From Dasypus novemcinctus (taxonomy: Eukaryota; Chordata; Mammalia; Cingulata; Dasypodidae): DNA of 64,000 bases. Positions 35,804-48,600 of this stretch are shown here, piece by piece. The number at the start of each line of letters is the position of its first letter. The stretch's first letter is position 1. Made by a program: the position numbers and the translations under genes. The notes below the pieces were generated by a model. It did no database searches. It saw only the letters and a program-made list of their open reading frames with translations, and was not told where the DNA came from. The stretch lies in the NCBI RefSeq assembly GCF_030445035.2, contig NC_080680.1, forward strand, positions 95,671,157 through 95,735,156. The letters run 5' to 3'.

Positions 35804-37170
35804 TGCCTTCTGTCTTATGCCACTCCTATGAGTGAAAATACCTTCTGCTTTATACTGTAACTTGAATCCTCTCTTCCTGCCCAGAAAGCCCAGGATCCAA
35901 AGTCAAAGAGGAAACCTTGATGGCTCAAGGGACTTTATAGACTTTCATGTCTATTCACAGTTTCAAAACAAAGAGCAAAAATATCTTCTTTTCCCTACCA
36001 TAAAAAGTGCCTAGGGGGAAAGAGCCATAAACTGCTAATTAGAGAAGAAAACAAATTGGGCTAAATGCTCAAGTTCCTTCTTACCCCTTGGAAAGGAGTA
36101 CATGTAGGGATAGAGCTGCTTCTAGAGTCACAGAGGAGAGTATCCCTGATGTCAATACATCTTGAGCACCTGGTTAGGTTTCTATTTGCTAACCAAAGTC
36201 CCATTAACCTCACTGAAATCAAAGAATTCATTTCAATGGCAGGACCACTCACTACCATACCAGATCTCAAAGACAGTGTTGATATCAATGAATTTCTTTA
36301 TGCCTTAGTGAAGGATATATCTTGTAGGTCTTTCTGGGAGACATAGGTGGGATAGGATAGCAAGACTAACATAAGTACTCCAGAAATTTCCATTTCTCTA
36401 AGCCTGTGTATTACATCTCCCATAATTGTCATAGAAGTTCTGATATGTGGGAAAATAGTTTAAATTGCATTTGAACTTTGCATGAACTGTTCCCTATTAT
36501 TGAAGATGTTGCACCTGTTCCCTATTATAGATGTTGCAGTTCTGATAATGAACAGCTGTTTGTTAGTTCCCAAAAAATGTGATGTGGAAACTAGGGTGGA
36601 GGCTCTCAGTTCCAGAAGTTGTGAGTATCCTGCTCCCATTTTTATCTCCTCTCTTGTGTCTTTCTCTCTGTCCTGTATTTCTTAAAGTTCTGTGTCACCT
36701 TCCCTTTGAGACAACCTATTGCTGAGATGGTCTCACAGTGATACCTTGATATTATTAAAGGAGGTCATTGATAAATCCTGGTTTCAGTCAACTGACAAGG
36801 AAATTTATAGAGCCAATTGTAGGTACTTGAGCACCACCTAAAATCTAGCATTTCCAATAAATTCATTCATATCAATATTTTGGCCCAAATGCACCCTTTT
36901 AATTTTATCTCTCTTTGTCTAATACCTTTTGAATATGTTCCCACATGTACTATCAAATTTCTTTTTCACACAAATTAGCAAGGTCTTAAGATTACTTTTT
37001 CTATATACTAACTATTCCTGGAGCAAACATTGCAGTTCTCATCGTGGGCTATTCTGAAATCTGTTATTGTGTTATTGTGGGGATAAGTGGTCTTCAGGAA
37101 ATTAAGCATCCACTTGCAAGGCAGTTTCTTGATATTAAATCATTACAGAGACTTCAATATCTCAGGATTC
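35804..37170. other. Unassigned interval with one odd open frame
   Basis: Contains an open frame at 36065-36346 (plus, 93 codons; start ATG preceded directly by a TAA stop). It is hydrophobic/acidic in composition (for example IKEFISMAGPLTTIPDLKDS). I do not recognise it; no domain, signal peptide or conserved neighbour supports it. Could be a retrocopy or ERV scrap or chance. The rest of the interval holds nothing recognisable. Confidence 0.35.
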
Positions 37171-37174
37171 TCAG

Positions 37175-37690
37175 ACGTATAAATTGTAGCATTGATGTGG
37201 AGAAAGTGGCCACGGTAGTTGCAGAGGGCAGGGAGAGGGAAGAAGAGATGTGGGGGCATTTTCAGGGCTTGGAGTTGTCCTAAATGATATTGCAGGGACA
37301 GATGCTGGACATTATATATCCTGCTATAACCCACTAAATGTACTGGGAGAGAGTGTGAACTACAATGTAAACTATTATCCATGTGGTGCAGCAGTGCTCC
37401 AAAGTGTATTCACCAAATGCAATGAATATACCACAATGATGAAAGAGGTTGTTGATATTGGAGGAGTGGGGATGGGGGTGTTTGGGGGATATATGGGAAC
37501 CTCTTAAATTTTTTAATGTAACGTTTTCTGTGATCTATGTATCTTCAAAAAAATACAATTAAAAATGATGGTGTGGGGGAGTGAGGAGTGGGTTATATGG
37601 GAACATCTTATGTTTTTTAACGTAACGTTTTGTATGATCTATTAACTTTAAACAAGGATAATTAAGAAATAAAAAACAATTTAGAAAAAG
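37175..37690 (+). repeat. R element copy with doubled 3' end
   Basis: Starts at 'attgtagcattgatgtggag' and reaches the R tail near 37560. A second, partial R 3' end follows (37566-37690: GGAGTGAGGAGTGGGTTATATGGG...ACGTAACGTTTTG). So two 3' ends lie in tandem. Confidence 0.8.
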
Positions 37691-38590
37691 AAAGAAAGCT
37701 TGGTTTGCAAGTACCAACTAGCAATGCAACTGGAAAAGAGACCTTGACCAAAAGGGGGAAAGAGTAAAGACAAAGGAGTTTATGTGGCTAAGAGCCTTCA
37801 AAGTAATTCTGGAGGTCATTCCAGAGGTTATCTTTATGCAAGTCTCAGCAGGATTTCATTGACTGCCAAAGTAAGTATACTCTCAGATAGTGAAGACATC
37901 CAGACACTATAGACAGGACAGACAGTTCAGGGGGTTGGCATCCTGCCAGTGGTCCCTATTTGGGAACTTATGCTCCCCAGTGTGAAAGAGTTGCACTCAA
38001 TTGTGGTTTTCCTACGCATGGCTCTTTTGCCCCTTCTATTTGAACCTGTAGTTAGCACTAGACTTGATAGAGTATATCCAAGAGACTTGTCATCACCTGC
38101 CCAGAATCCTCAGGATTGGAGAATGAGCAGTGGACTAGAGTAGACTTACTGGTATTCTACTATAGACATATTGTGATTCTAGCAATGGAAGAACTGTTAT
38201 CATTGTTGTGGAGGCAGTGGCTACCAGAGGTTGAGGGGAGGGAAAGGGGAAAAATAGGTGTAATATGGGGTCATTTTTGGTATATTGGAATTGTCCTAAA
38301 TGATATTGCAAGGATGGATAAAGGCCAATTTATATCTTGTCGTAACTTACAAAATTGTGTGGGACAGAGAAAAGTACAATGTAAAATATAATCCATGCTT
38401 AGTGGCAATGCTCCAAAATGTGATCATCAATTTTAACAAATGTATCACACTAATGAAGGATGTTATTAATATGGAAAAATATGGGAGGGGTAGGGAGAAG
38501 GGCATAAGGGAATCCCCTATATTTTTATGTAACATTTAAGTAATTTAAGTATCTTTTTATAAAAAAAATTAAAAAGTATATTTAAAAAAG
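37691..38590 (+). repeat. R element, third tandem copy, older type
   Basis: Follows directly on the previous copy with the mid-R landmark 'agcaatgcaactggaaaagagaccttgacc'. It continues through the 'tggtattctactatagacatattgtgattctagcaatgg' segment and ends 'atctttttataaaaaaaattaaaaag'. More diverged than 37175. Confidence 0.75.
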
Positions 38591-38879
38591 AAAAAATAAT
38601 TGATAATTAGTGTGGACTGGTATAGAAAAAAGTGCAAATTTACCACTATAAAATGCTTTTCTTTGATAGAACATCAAACACATCAGTAACTCTATTATGA
38701 ATAACTGGAAAGGAAATAAATATAAATTATTTCTTACTCTCAGAACTTGCCCACTTTTCTAAAAAGGAAATATTTGGTGTTCAAAGAATGTGTTGTAAAT
38801 TTAATTAAAATTTTAATACTTATAAGAAATATGTTATTTGGTCATAACAGACTAAAGGAAAGTTGAAAGGAGTTTAGGG

Positions 38880-41390
38880 GTGAATATGATATGAAACAAA
38901 TAGGCAGAGTAAGAGGAAATGGAACAAAGAAGGGATGGAATGAAGGCAAAACAAATAGCAATATGAGAAATTTAACCCTAACCCTACAACAAATCACATT
39001 AAATATAAATGATCTAAAAAAACTGATTGAAAGGCAGAGATTGTCATATCAGACAACAAAGCAACCCAATTACATTCTTTCTTCAAGAAACACTCTTTAA
39101 GTAGGCAAAGTAGATTAAAAGTAAAGAATGGAATGAAAAGTTTTAAAAACTGAAAGGATGGGAAAACATACCATGCTAACCCTAAACAAAAGAAAGTGAG
39201 ACTGACCATATTATTATCAGTCAAAGTAGAGTTCAGAGTAAAGAATAATACCAGGCATGACAGAGTTAATTAATCAGCATGTCAAAACAATTCTAAATGT
39301 TATGCAATGAGTAAAAGGAATTCAAAACACATGAAGCAAAAACTGATGATTGGTAGACAAATTCACAATTTTAGTTGGAAATTTTAATACCTTTCTCTAA
39401 ATAATTGATAGAACAAGTAGACCATCAATAAGGAAATAGAAAACTTAGACAATACTATCAACCAAGTTCATCGAGTTGACATTTATAGAACAATTCAATC
39501 AACAAGAGCAGAATACACATTATTTTTAAGGGCACATGGAACATTTACCAAGATAAAGCATATTTGGTGATCATAAAACAAGTTTCAATAAATTAAAAAA
39601 AATTTAAGGCATAAAATATATTATCTCTGCATGATCTAAAGTAAATAAAAAATCAATGATAAAAGATAGCTAGAAAAATTCCCAAAAGTTTAGCAAATAA
39701 ATAACATATTTCTAAATAATATTTGAGCCAAAGAAAAAAATCAAAAGAAAAAACCAAAAGAATTTTTAACTGAACAAAAAGGAAAGCACAGGATATCAAA
39801 ATTTGTGAAATGCCATTAAAGTAATATTTGGGGGGAAGCGGACTTGGCCCAATGAATAGGGCATCCACCTAACACATGGGAGGTCCGCAGTTCAAACCTC
39901 AGGCCTCCTTGACCCATGTGGAGCTGGCCCATGCGCAGTGCTGATGTGTGCAAGGAGTGCCATGCCATGCAGGGGTGTCCCCTGCATAGGGGAGCCCCAT
40001 GTGCAAGGAGTGTGCCCCATAAGGAGAGCCACCCAGTGCGAAAGAAAGTGCAGCCTGCCCAAGAATGGCGCCACGCACACAGAGAGCTGACACAACAAGA
40101 TGATGCAACAAAAAGAAACATAGATTCCCGGTGCTGCTGATAAGGATGAAGCAGTCACAGAAGAACACACAGTGAATGGACAAAGAGAGCAGACAATGAG
40201 GTAGGGGTGTTGGGGAGAGAAATAATAAAAAAATAAATCTTTAAAAAAAATACTTGGGGAAAAATTTTTGTGCCTAAACTAAACGTTTCTAAAAAATCTG
40301 GGGAAAAAACCCTTGTGGCCTTGGGTAAGGTGAAAATTTTTAAGATATAAGAAGAAATGATCCCTAAAGAAACAAATTTATAAAATGGACTTTATCAAGT
40401 TTTAAAATGGTTGTTCTTTGAAAGACAATACTAAGAAAATGAAGATAACTCACAGACTGGAAGAAAATATTTGAAAATCATGCCTCTGATAAAGAACCTG
40501 TATTCAGAATATACACATTTACAAAACTCAAATTCAATTTTTAAAATGAACAAAATATTTGGACAGACACTTTACCAACAAGACTTATGATTGGAAAATT
40601 AGCACATGAAAAGATGCTCAATATCATCATTATTCATTAGAAAAGTGCAAATTAAAATTGCTTTGAGTAGCCATTACACACATAACAGAATGTCTCAATT
40701 AAAAAGACAGACTATACCAAGTGTTTGAGTGGAGGAAGAGAAACTTAATATACTGCTGGTGAGAATGTAAAGGGTACACTCTGAAACAATGGCAGTTTCT
40801 TTAAATGATATATACGTAGAAGGTGGCCCAAACCTAATTGTTTGCCTAAGGGAAAATAAGGCATGTGTGTGTGTTCAATGACTTGTTCATAGCAAGAATG
40901 TTCATAGCAGTGTTGTTTCATTTAATAGGCAAAAACTGTAAATAACCTAAATGTCCATCAGCAGGTAAATGGATAAAAAAGCCATGGTATAGCCATATAA
41001 TTGAATACTGTATTCAGCAGTAAAAAGAATGAACTATTGATCCATGCTACAATGTGGATGAATCTCACAATACTTTTGTGCTGAGTCAAAGAGGGCAGAA
41101 ACAAAAGAGTACATACTGTATAATTCCATTTATATAAATTCTAGAAGCTGCAAAATAATCTATGCAGCAGAAAGCAGATCACTGGTTCCCTGGAGATGGG
41201 TAGGAGGAGAATGAAAGTGCAGCAGAGAAAGTAGCAGGAAACATTGTGATCTTAATTATTTGTGGTGATAGTTTTATGGGTGTATACCTATGTCAAAATA
41301 ATCAAATTGTGCACTTTAGATATATTCAGCTTATTGAATTTCACTTATACTCCAATAAATGTGTTTTTAAGTAACTACATGAAAATATAA
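38880..41390 (+). mobile_element. Ancient L1, sense, interrupted by SINE
   Basis: Weak but ordered L1 ORF2/3'-UTR signal: endonuclease-like 'ggcacatggaacatttaccaagat', 'gataaagaacctgtattcagaatatac', 'ctgctggtgagaatgtaaagg', 'gaatactgtattcagcagtaaaaagaatg' and 'aataatctatgcagcagaaagcagatcactggttccc'. No open frame remains. The DAS SINE at 39835-40249 is inserted in it. Confidence 0.7.
39835..40249 (+). mobile_element. DAS-type SINE, full length
   Basis: Head GAAGCGGACTTGGCCCAATG with B-box-like GTTCAAACCTC, body with CAAGGAGTGCC repeats, A/T-rich tail 'aataataaaaaaataaatctttaaaaaaaa'. Flanked by AATATTTGGGG (39823-39833) and AATACTTGGGG (40249-40259), a 10/11 target duplication. Confidence 0.9.
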
Positions 41391-41419
41391 ATATAAGAGT
41401 AAGATTCAGTTATTCCTCT

Positions 41420-41790
41420 GCAGAATATCTTTGAATGGCTTCCCAAACCACTCAAAAACTTTATGATGGCCTTCAATGTCCTACAAACTGAACCCCCAAT
41501 ATCTCTAAACTTATTTCCACTTCTCCCTCCCTAAGCCTGGTCCAGAAACAGAGTCCCCAGAGACGTTTCTGGAACAGATCAGGCACTCTCTCACTTGAGA
41601 GCATTTGCTGATGTTGCTCCACAAGGGAACCGTTTTCTTCCACATTTCCCCAAGGTGTGCTTGCCTGTCCTTGAGAGGTCCTATCTAGTGAGCTCTACCT
41701 GGACCACACAATTTGAGATGATAATTCCATGCCCTACACTCTTGCTCTTTTTAGGTTCCTTTACTTCATAGCAGGTTTTACCAAAACTAA
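41420..41790 (+). repeat. L2-like fragment
   Basis: Phrases such as AATGGCTTCCCA, 'gatggccttcaatgtcctac', 'cttatttccacttctccctccctaagcc' and 'ttgagaggtcctatctagtgag' recall the L2 3' region. Strongly diverged; assignment by pattern only. Confidence 0.45.
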
Positions 41791-42589
41791 ACTTAGAATG
41801 GAAATATTTCCTTCGATACAAAAAACCATACAGAGTTTCCATTCCAGTAAAGAGGCAATGACAATAAATGAAATAAATAAGTAAGCCCAGGGTGTGTTAG
41901 AAGTTAGAAACTGCTGTGAAGAAAAGGAATCTGATGAGGGATATCAGTACTGCAGGAATGTAAAGTGTACATGAGGATTGACTTTGGTCACTTTTTACTC
42001 AACTTGGATGCCCAGAATTTAGAAAATTCCTAGGCACGCCACCACACAATAAGTATTTTTGTGTGCATGAAATATAAATGACTGCATTTAGCTTCTCATT
42101 TTGGGAGCAAGAGAAAAGTCTCATTTTCCCAAAATAACATTAATCAGGACTATAAAACTGTCCTCATCACAGATCTCTAACGTGGAGAAAAAATCACAGT
42201 CTTCTTAGATTGGGGACATTTGGTAATAGGATAGGCTGCTTGTGCTCCCCTATTAATTTCATGCAACAAGCACAATAAAATTAAAACTTATTTAGGCTTT
42301 AGAAACCCATAAAATCACTTTAGTAACTAGCTACCAAATTAAGAACATAAGCAATCTAAGCTTTACTAAAATTAAAATTTAGGTACTTAACTGAGTATTT
42401 GTAGTTCTGAAAAACAATATAAAAGAAAGAGAAATTAAGGAGCTGATTGCAATCCCATTTACTTCAACAGCTAAAAATTCCAAATTGTCATCAAAAGCCA
42501 TAGTATATATTGTTGAGTTGTTTTTTTTTTTAAACTGTGTTGCACAGACTTACACTGTCCAATTGTTCATTTCATTATAGATAGAGAGG
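41791..42589. other. Unassigned interval
   Basis: AT-rich, no supported gene or named repeat. Confidence 0.4.
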
Positions 42590-43719
42590 TGCTGAGACTA
42601 CTGGGAAGATGGCATGAAAGTAGGTAGGCAGAGCTCGACTCTCTCACAAAAGACAATGGAGGAAGGGCAAGAAGCTACCTGACGGAGCTGCTTTGGGGAT
42701 CTGCAGAACAGGGGAGTGCTGGGCATCTTCCAGGAAGGAGAGGAACAGAGAGACAAAGAGCCAAAGGAAAACCATGAGTTACTCTTCCCTGTGATTGGGA
42801 ACATCACATATACCCCACCCTTAAAGCAAATAACCTTAGTAAAACCCCTGATTCACTGCAGCCAGTGGGAAAGAACATTCCCTGGGAGAGAGAGGTGTCT
42901 CATTTCAGGGAGCATGAAGAGTGTTTATTTTTAACAGTGAATTTGGCCAGCTGTGTCCCCTTTGAATCTCAGAAAAGACCTTGGGCAGCACTGAAGTGGC
43001 CCAGGGAGAGGGGAAGGGGGATCTGATCAGGCAGACTGTCACATCCAACCACCTGTGAGCGAGAGGAACTAGGTCATTGAAGGGGCAGAGACAGGCACTT
43101 AACCAGCTGACAAACTGTTAGAAGCCCAACTCACAGAGGGAGCTGGGGTAGGAAGAGTCACTTAAGATTTCAGAAGCCTACTTAGCCTGAGGAGTGGGTG
43201 TAGCTCAGTGTAGGAGTTCCTGCCTTACACATATGAGGTCTCTTGTTTGATTCCTAGTACCTCCTAAGAAAGAACTGCAGAGGGTGATGACAGGGATTAT
43301 ATGACTTAGATTTTTTTTGTTTCAGTTTTTTTCAATCTGTTATTTTTTTTATCTTAAAAATTCATTATTTTATTTGCTAAAGCCAGGTACCTCACTGGTG
43401 GAGGGCAGGCTGCAGGGTGACTGAATGATGAATACCAGTAGACTGAGATGGTAACTAGGGGCCTAAGAAGGAAGCCTATTTTCCTGGACTGTTTATTTAT
43501 TGTTTGTTGGTTTGTTGAAATTCCCTTTCTGAGAATCCTTTTTTTTCTTTTACTTATTTTTTCTACTGTATTTCTTTTCTTTCTGTGATTTTTCTATCTT
43601 CCGTTTTCTGTTGCTTTTCTTTCATTCCACCACATCTTGTTGGTCTTCATTATTGCTTTTTCTTTTTCTTTTTCTTTCTTCTCATCTTTCCAGCTTTTAA
43701 TTATTAATTTTCTTTTATT
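42590..43719 (+). repeat. Orphan L1 5'-UTR-like segment
   Basis: Starts near 'tactgggaagatggcatg'; an AAGATGGC core is the YY1-type motif at the start of many mammalian L1s. GC-richer text follows: GAGCTCGACTCTCTCACAAAAG, 'ggagctgctttggggatctgcag', and CCTGGGAGAG. No ORF1 follows in this orientation. A short tRNA-like SINE head (43191-43275) interrupts it, and a pyrimidine-rich stretch (43540-43735) runs to the antisense R copy. The L1 identity is inferred. Confidence 0.5.
43191..43275 (+). repeat. Short tRNA-like SINE head
   Basis: 'gtgggtgtagctcagtg' and 'cacatatgaggtctcttgtttgattcc' give weak A and B boxes. Related to the copy at 27071. Confidence 0.55.
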
Positions 43720-45650
43720 TTTCTTCTTTATTTTCTTTTAAATGCTACATTAAAAAAATATGAGGTCCCCATATACCCCCCAACCCCCTCACCCCACTCC
43801 TCCCACATCAACAACCTCTTCCATCATCGTGGCACATTCAGTGCACCTGGCAAATACATTTTGGAGCACCACTGCACCACATGGACAGTGGTCCACATTG
43901 TAGTCTAATGCTCTCCCCCAGACCACCCAGTGGGTCATAGCAGGACACACAACATCCAGCATCCATTCCTGCACCACCACCTAGGACAACTCCAAATCCT
44001 GAAAATGCCCCCACACTATATCTCTTCTTCCATCTCCCTACCATCAGCAGCCACCATGGCCACCCTGTCCACATCACTATTACAATTTCTTCCCTTACTA
44101 ATCACAATAGTTCGCCAGCAGAACACCAGTAAGTCCACTCTAATCCATACTCTATTCCTCCATCCAGTGGACCCCGGGATGGTTATGTCCAGTCCTCCTC
44201 TATATCAAGAGGGCCCTTAGATTCCACATGGATGATGGATGCAATTATTCTGCTTGCAGTTGTAGGCACCCTTGGCTCACTGGCATTGTGGTTGACTCTC
44301 TTCACCTCCCTGTCAGCTGGGCAGGGTAAGTCCAACAAACCAGAGGGTAGGAACTGAAAGTCTGTTGATGCTCCTGGCCTTGCTGTCACATGGACAGCCC
44401 AGAGATTCAGGTCTCCTGAGTATACACCAACCCAAATGTCAACCAAGGTCCAGTAAAAGTAACAGAAGATGCATGTGTAGAAAGGACATATCTGAGTCCA
44501 ACTCCATCACACTCAGGAACACAAACTCCAAAGTAGGGCCAACTGACATGGCCCTGAACTCCACAGCCATCTGCTATGTCCATAGAACCTGCAGGTCTCT
44601 GCAGCCCTCAGGAGAACCAGCACCTGGGTTTCCATCTACCTTGGCTGTCTCTGGTACCCTGCTGCGGCGTGCATAAGCATCACCCTTCTGATGACCTCCC
44701 AACTCTTTTTTGGAGACTCATAACCATATAAACTCACTTGTCCTTTCGATTTCCCCCTTTTATCCAAAGTCAAAAAGTTTTTAACACCTGATATTACATA
44801 TTGGCTGAGATATTCTGCCGGCCTGGATTGATCCCTTTATTCATGGTCTTTTTCTGGTTACATTATCAGCTGGTACTTGGAGGTAATCCCTTGGTGCCAG
44901 GGAGGCTCATCCCTGGGAGTAATAGCCCATGCTGGGGGGAAGGCAATGCATCTGCATGCTGAGTTTGGCTTAGAAAGTGGCCACATTTGAGCAACATAGA
45001 GGCTCTCAGGAGGTAAATCTTAGGAACCTTGCAGCTCTAGGCCTAGTTCATATTTCAGGCACACAGACTCATAATCAGAGCCATCAGTACCAAGAGTTCA
45101 TCATTGGACCATCCATCTTTGTTGGTCTTTGCCATTGCACTAGGGGGATTATTGCTGTTCCATTGGGGAATGTGATAGAGCTCCCCTGGCCAGGAACATA
45201 GCACTGTCTCAGCTGCATTTCCACTTGAAACTGCAATGAAAATATCCAAACCTTTCTATGTACCCTGTGTACATGCCCTATATGTATGGGAGGGAGAACC
45301 CCCTCCCAACCCTGTGCCCCCCACCAAAAACATCCCTTACTAGTGCTCCTCTCCCACCATAGTTGAGCCTCCATGTGGTCCAAAACTTCTTCAAAAAGGA
45401 AGCCCAATATATTTCCAGGTTCCATTGAGTAAAATGAAATATAGTGATGGGTTTAAAGGTGAGATATAAAATACATACTAATTTAGAAAAATTAAATAAA
45501 GTAAAAATAAATTGGGGCATCAAAAAATGAAAAAACTTTTTTTTTGACATTTTGCCTTTCTTCACTGCTATAGGTGTTGCCCTGTATGTACAGTGGCAAG
45601 CAATTTCTTCCTCATTGTGTACATCCTTTCTTTTTTGTTTTTCCTTATTA
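43720..45650 (-). repeat. R element, longest antisense copy, next to L1
   Basis: From the left: R tail reversed ('aatgctacattaaaaaaatatgaggtcccc'), then the whole R series to 'ccattgagtaaaatgaaatatagtgatggg' and 'cttcactgctataggtgttgccctgtatg'. The same far end is partly seen at positions 1-160. It joins directly to the L1 3' UTR at about 45650 with no target duplication that I can see, and both lie in the same orientation. This supports R being the distal 3' UTR of this L1. Confidence 0.75.
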
Positions 45651-48600
45651 TTGTTTGTCTTCACATAAGTTTTAGATCACAGTAATTTACATATACAATA
45701 TATGGTACTCCCACATTTCAAATATCAAACCCTTTGTCCCTTCCCCAGCAATGATCTTTTTACATGTTCATATTATATTTGCTGCAGCTGATATACAGTT
45801 ATTGAAACAATAACTTTCAAACATGGTTCTATTTTGGTTTACATTATTGTTTATATTTTAGACTATACAATTTTCTAAATTCTTAGTTATGATATGTTTT
45901 ACATTATAGTTTACATTTTAGCCTATAGACTTTTATACACTTTTGGTGTAATTTAAAATGTCCTATATACATCATCACATGATCTTGTGGAACACTTCCT
46001 TTGCCCCATAGTTACACTGATTCCATGTATTCAACAGCTCTTTCCCCCTCCCCACAGGGCCCACCATGACAATCCATCTTCATTTCTTGAAGGACCATAT
46101 TTGGAGACACTTGCAACAATGATGAGAGCCTGACATACTTGACTGCCCTAACTCATTGTGAGCTACCAATTATCTCAAGAGATATAATTCCCTCTGTTTG
46201 AGAACATCAGTCCTCCCCAGAATGTGGGTATAACTTCACTGTCATTTTATGGGTCTCCACCCAATGATATAGCCCATTATGACAAAATGAGAACTCACAC
46301 ACTTCCTTGAAGCTTGCCCTGTGTCAGATACCCCTCCCCCACCTTGAGCATCTTAAACAGGTAACCCTCCGTATTATATTTTCTAAAGAGTTTTCTCTAT
46401 GTTATAATTTCAACCACATACCTGACAATCTCCTATGTTCAAATGTTAATTTTCTTGGGCCATCTGACCAGTCCTCCCATCCCCAAACCCCCTCAAGCCC
46501 ACAAAGCCCCACCAAAGGTATCCCTATGCCCCCATTTTATCCCTTCCCTGTACAAATACCTCAAGTTTATCATAGATTTCACCCATGTAGGTGTCACCTT
46601 GCAACCTTCCTCTACCCCCCAAATTCCTTTAAGTTTATCATCCAGTCCCTAGCTCTCTGAAACAGCTTGGTTTACTTATTTCATTTCAGAGAGGTCATGC
46701 AGTATTTGTTCTTCAATGCCTGGGTTGCTTCACTCAACATAACGTTCTCAAGATTCATCCATGTTATCATGTGTGTTTGTAGTGTATTTGTTGTTATAGC
46801 TAAGTAGTATTCCATTGTATGTATAAATGACATTTTATTTATCCATTTATCTGTTAATGGGCATTTGGGTTGATTCCAACTTTTGGCAATAGTGAATAGC
46901 GCTGCTATGAACATTGTTGTGCATAAATCAGCTTGTGTTCTTGTTTTCAGTTCCACTGGGTATATACCCAGCAGTAGAATTGCTGGGCCATATGACAAAT
47001 CTATAGCTAGTTTTTTGAGGAACCACCAAACTGTCCTTCAGAATGGCTGGATCCTTCTGCATTCCCACCAGCAGTGGAAGAGTGTTTCCATTACTCCACA
47101 TCCTCTCCAACAATTGCAGTCTTCTGATTTTTTTTGATAGCTGCCAGTCTTATGGGAGTAAGATGGTATCTCGTTGTTTTGATTTGCATTTCCTTAATAG
47201 CTAGTGATTTTGAGCATTTTTTCATGTGTTTTTTAGCCATTTGTATATCTTTTTTGGAGAAGTGTCTGTTCATATCTTTTTCCCATTTTTAAGTGGGCTG
47301 CTTGTCTTTTTATTTTCAAGATATAGGAATTCTTTATATATGTAAGATATAAGTCTCCTATCAGATAAATGGTTACCAAATATTTTCTCCCATTGTGTAG
47401 GTTCTCTTTTCACTTTCTTGATAAACTCCTTTGAGGTACAGATGGCTTTAATTTTGAAGAAGTCCCATTTATCTATTTGTTCTTTTGCTGCTTGTGCTTT
47501 TGGTATGAAGTTCATGAGGCTGTTTCCTATTTTAAGTTCCTGTAGATGCTTCCCTACATTGATCTCCAAGGTCTTTATGGCCTTGGCTCTTCTATTTAGG
47601 TCTTTGATTCATCTTGAGTTGATTTTTGTATAAGGTGTGAGATGGTAATCCTCTTTCATTCTTTTACATATGGATATCCAGTTCTCCAGGCACCATTTGT
47701 TGAAGAGGTCATTCTCTCCCATTTGAGAGGGTTTGGTGGCCTTTTCAAATACCATATGGCTGTATATGTTAGGATCTATAGCAGAACTCTCAATTTGGTT
47801 CCATTGGTCAGTATGTCTTGTGCTAATACCATGTTGTTTTCACTACTGTGGCTTTGTAGTATGTTTTGAAGTCAGGTAGTGTGATTCCTCCAATCTCATT
47901 TCTCTTTTTCAATATGTCTTTGACTATTCAGGGCCTCTTTTCTTTCCAAATAAGTTTCATAGTTTCTCTAGTTCATTAAAGAATGCTGTGTTGACTTTTT
48001 TGGCATTTCATTGAATCTGTAGATCAGTTTTGGTAGGATAGACATCTTGATAATATTTATCATGAACAGGGAATATTCTTCCATTTATTTAGGACTTCTT
48101 TGTTTTTTTTATTGCTTAGTCTTTTTTAAAATTTTATTTTATTTATTCATTTTTTAAAAAATATTACATTAAAAAAATATGAGGTCCCCATTCACCCCGA
48201 CTGCCCGCACCCCACCACTCCACCCACAGCAACACTCTCTCCCATCATCATGACACATCCATTGCATCTGGTGAGTACATCTCTGGGCATTGCTGCACCC
48301 CATGGCCAGTGGTCCACACCATAGCCCACACTCTCCCACATTCCATCCAGTGGGCCATGGGAGGACATACAATGTCTGGCAATTGTCCCTGCAGCACCAC
48401 TCAGGACAACTCCAAGTCCCGAAATTGCCTCCATATCTCAAATCTTCCTCCCATTCCCCGCACCCAGCAGCCACCATGGCCACTTTTTCCACACCAATGC
48501 CACATTTTCTCGATTATTAACCACAATAGTTCATGAATAGAACATCATTAAGTGCACTCTAATCCTTACTGTATTCCTCCTTCCTGTGAAACTTGGCTTG

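Noticed and set aside
38970-38995. Telomere-like (CCCTAA)n
   Set aside because: Only two units, inside an old L1 fragment.
45278-45664. 128-codon antisense frame as a gene
   Set aside because: It runs across the R/L1 3'-UTR join in non-coding repeat sequence and has no recognisable domain.
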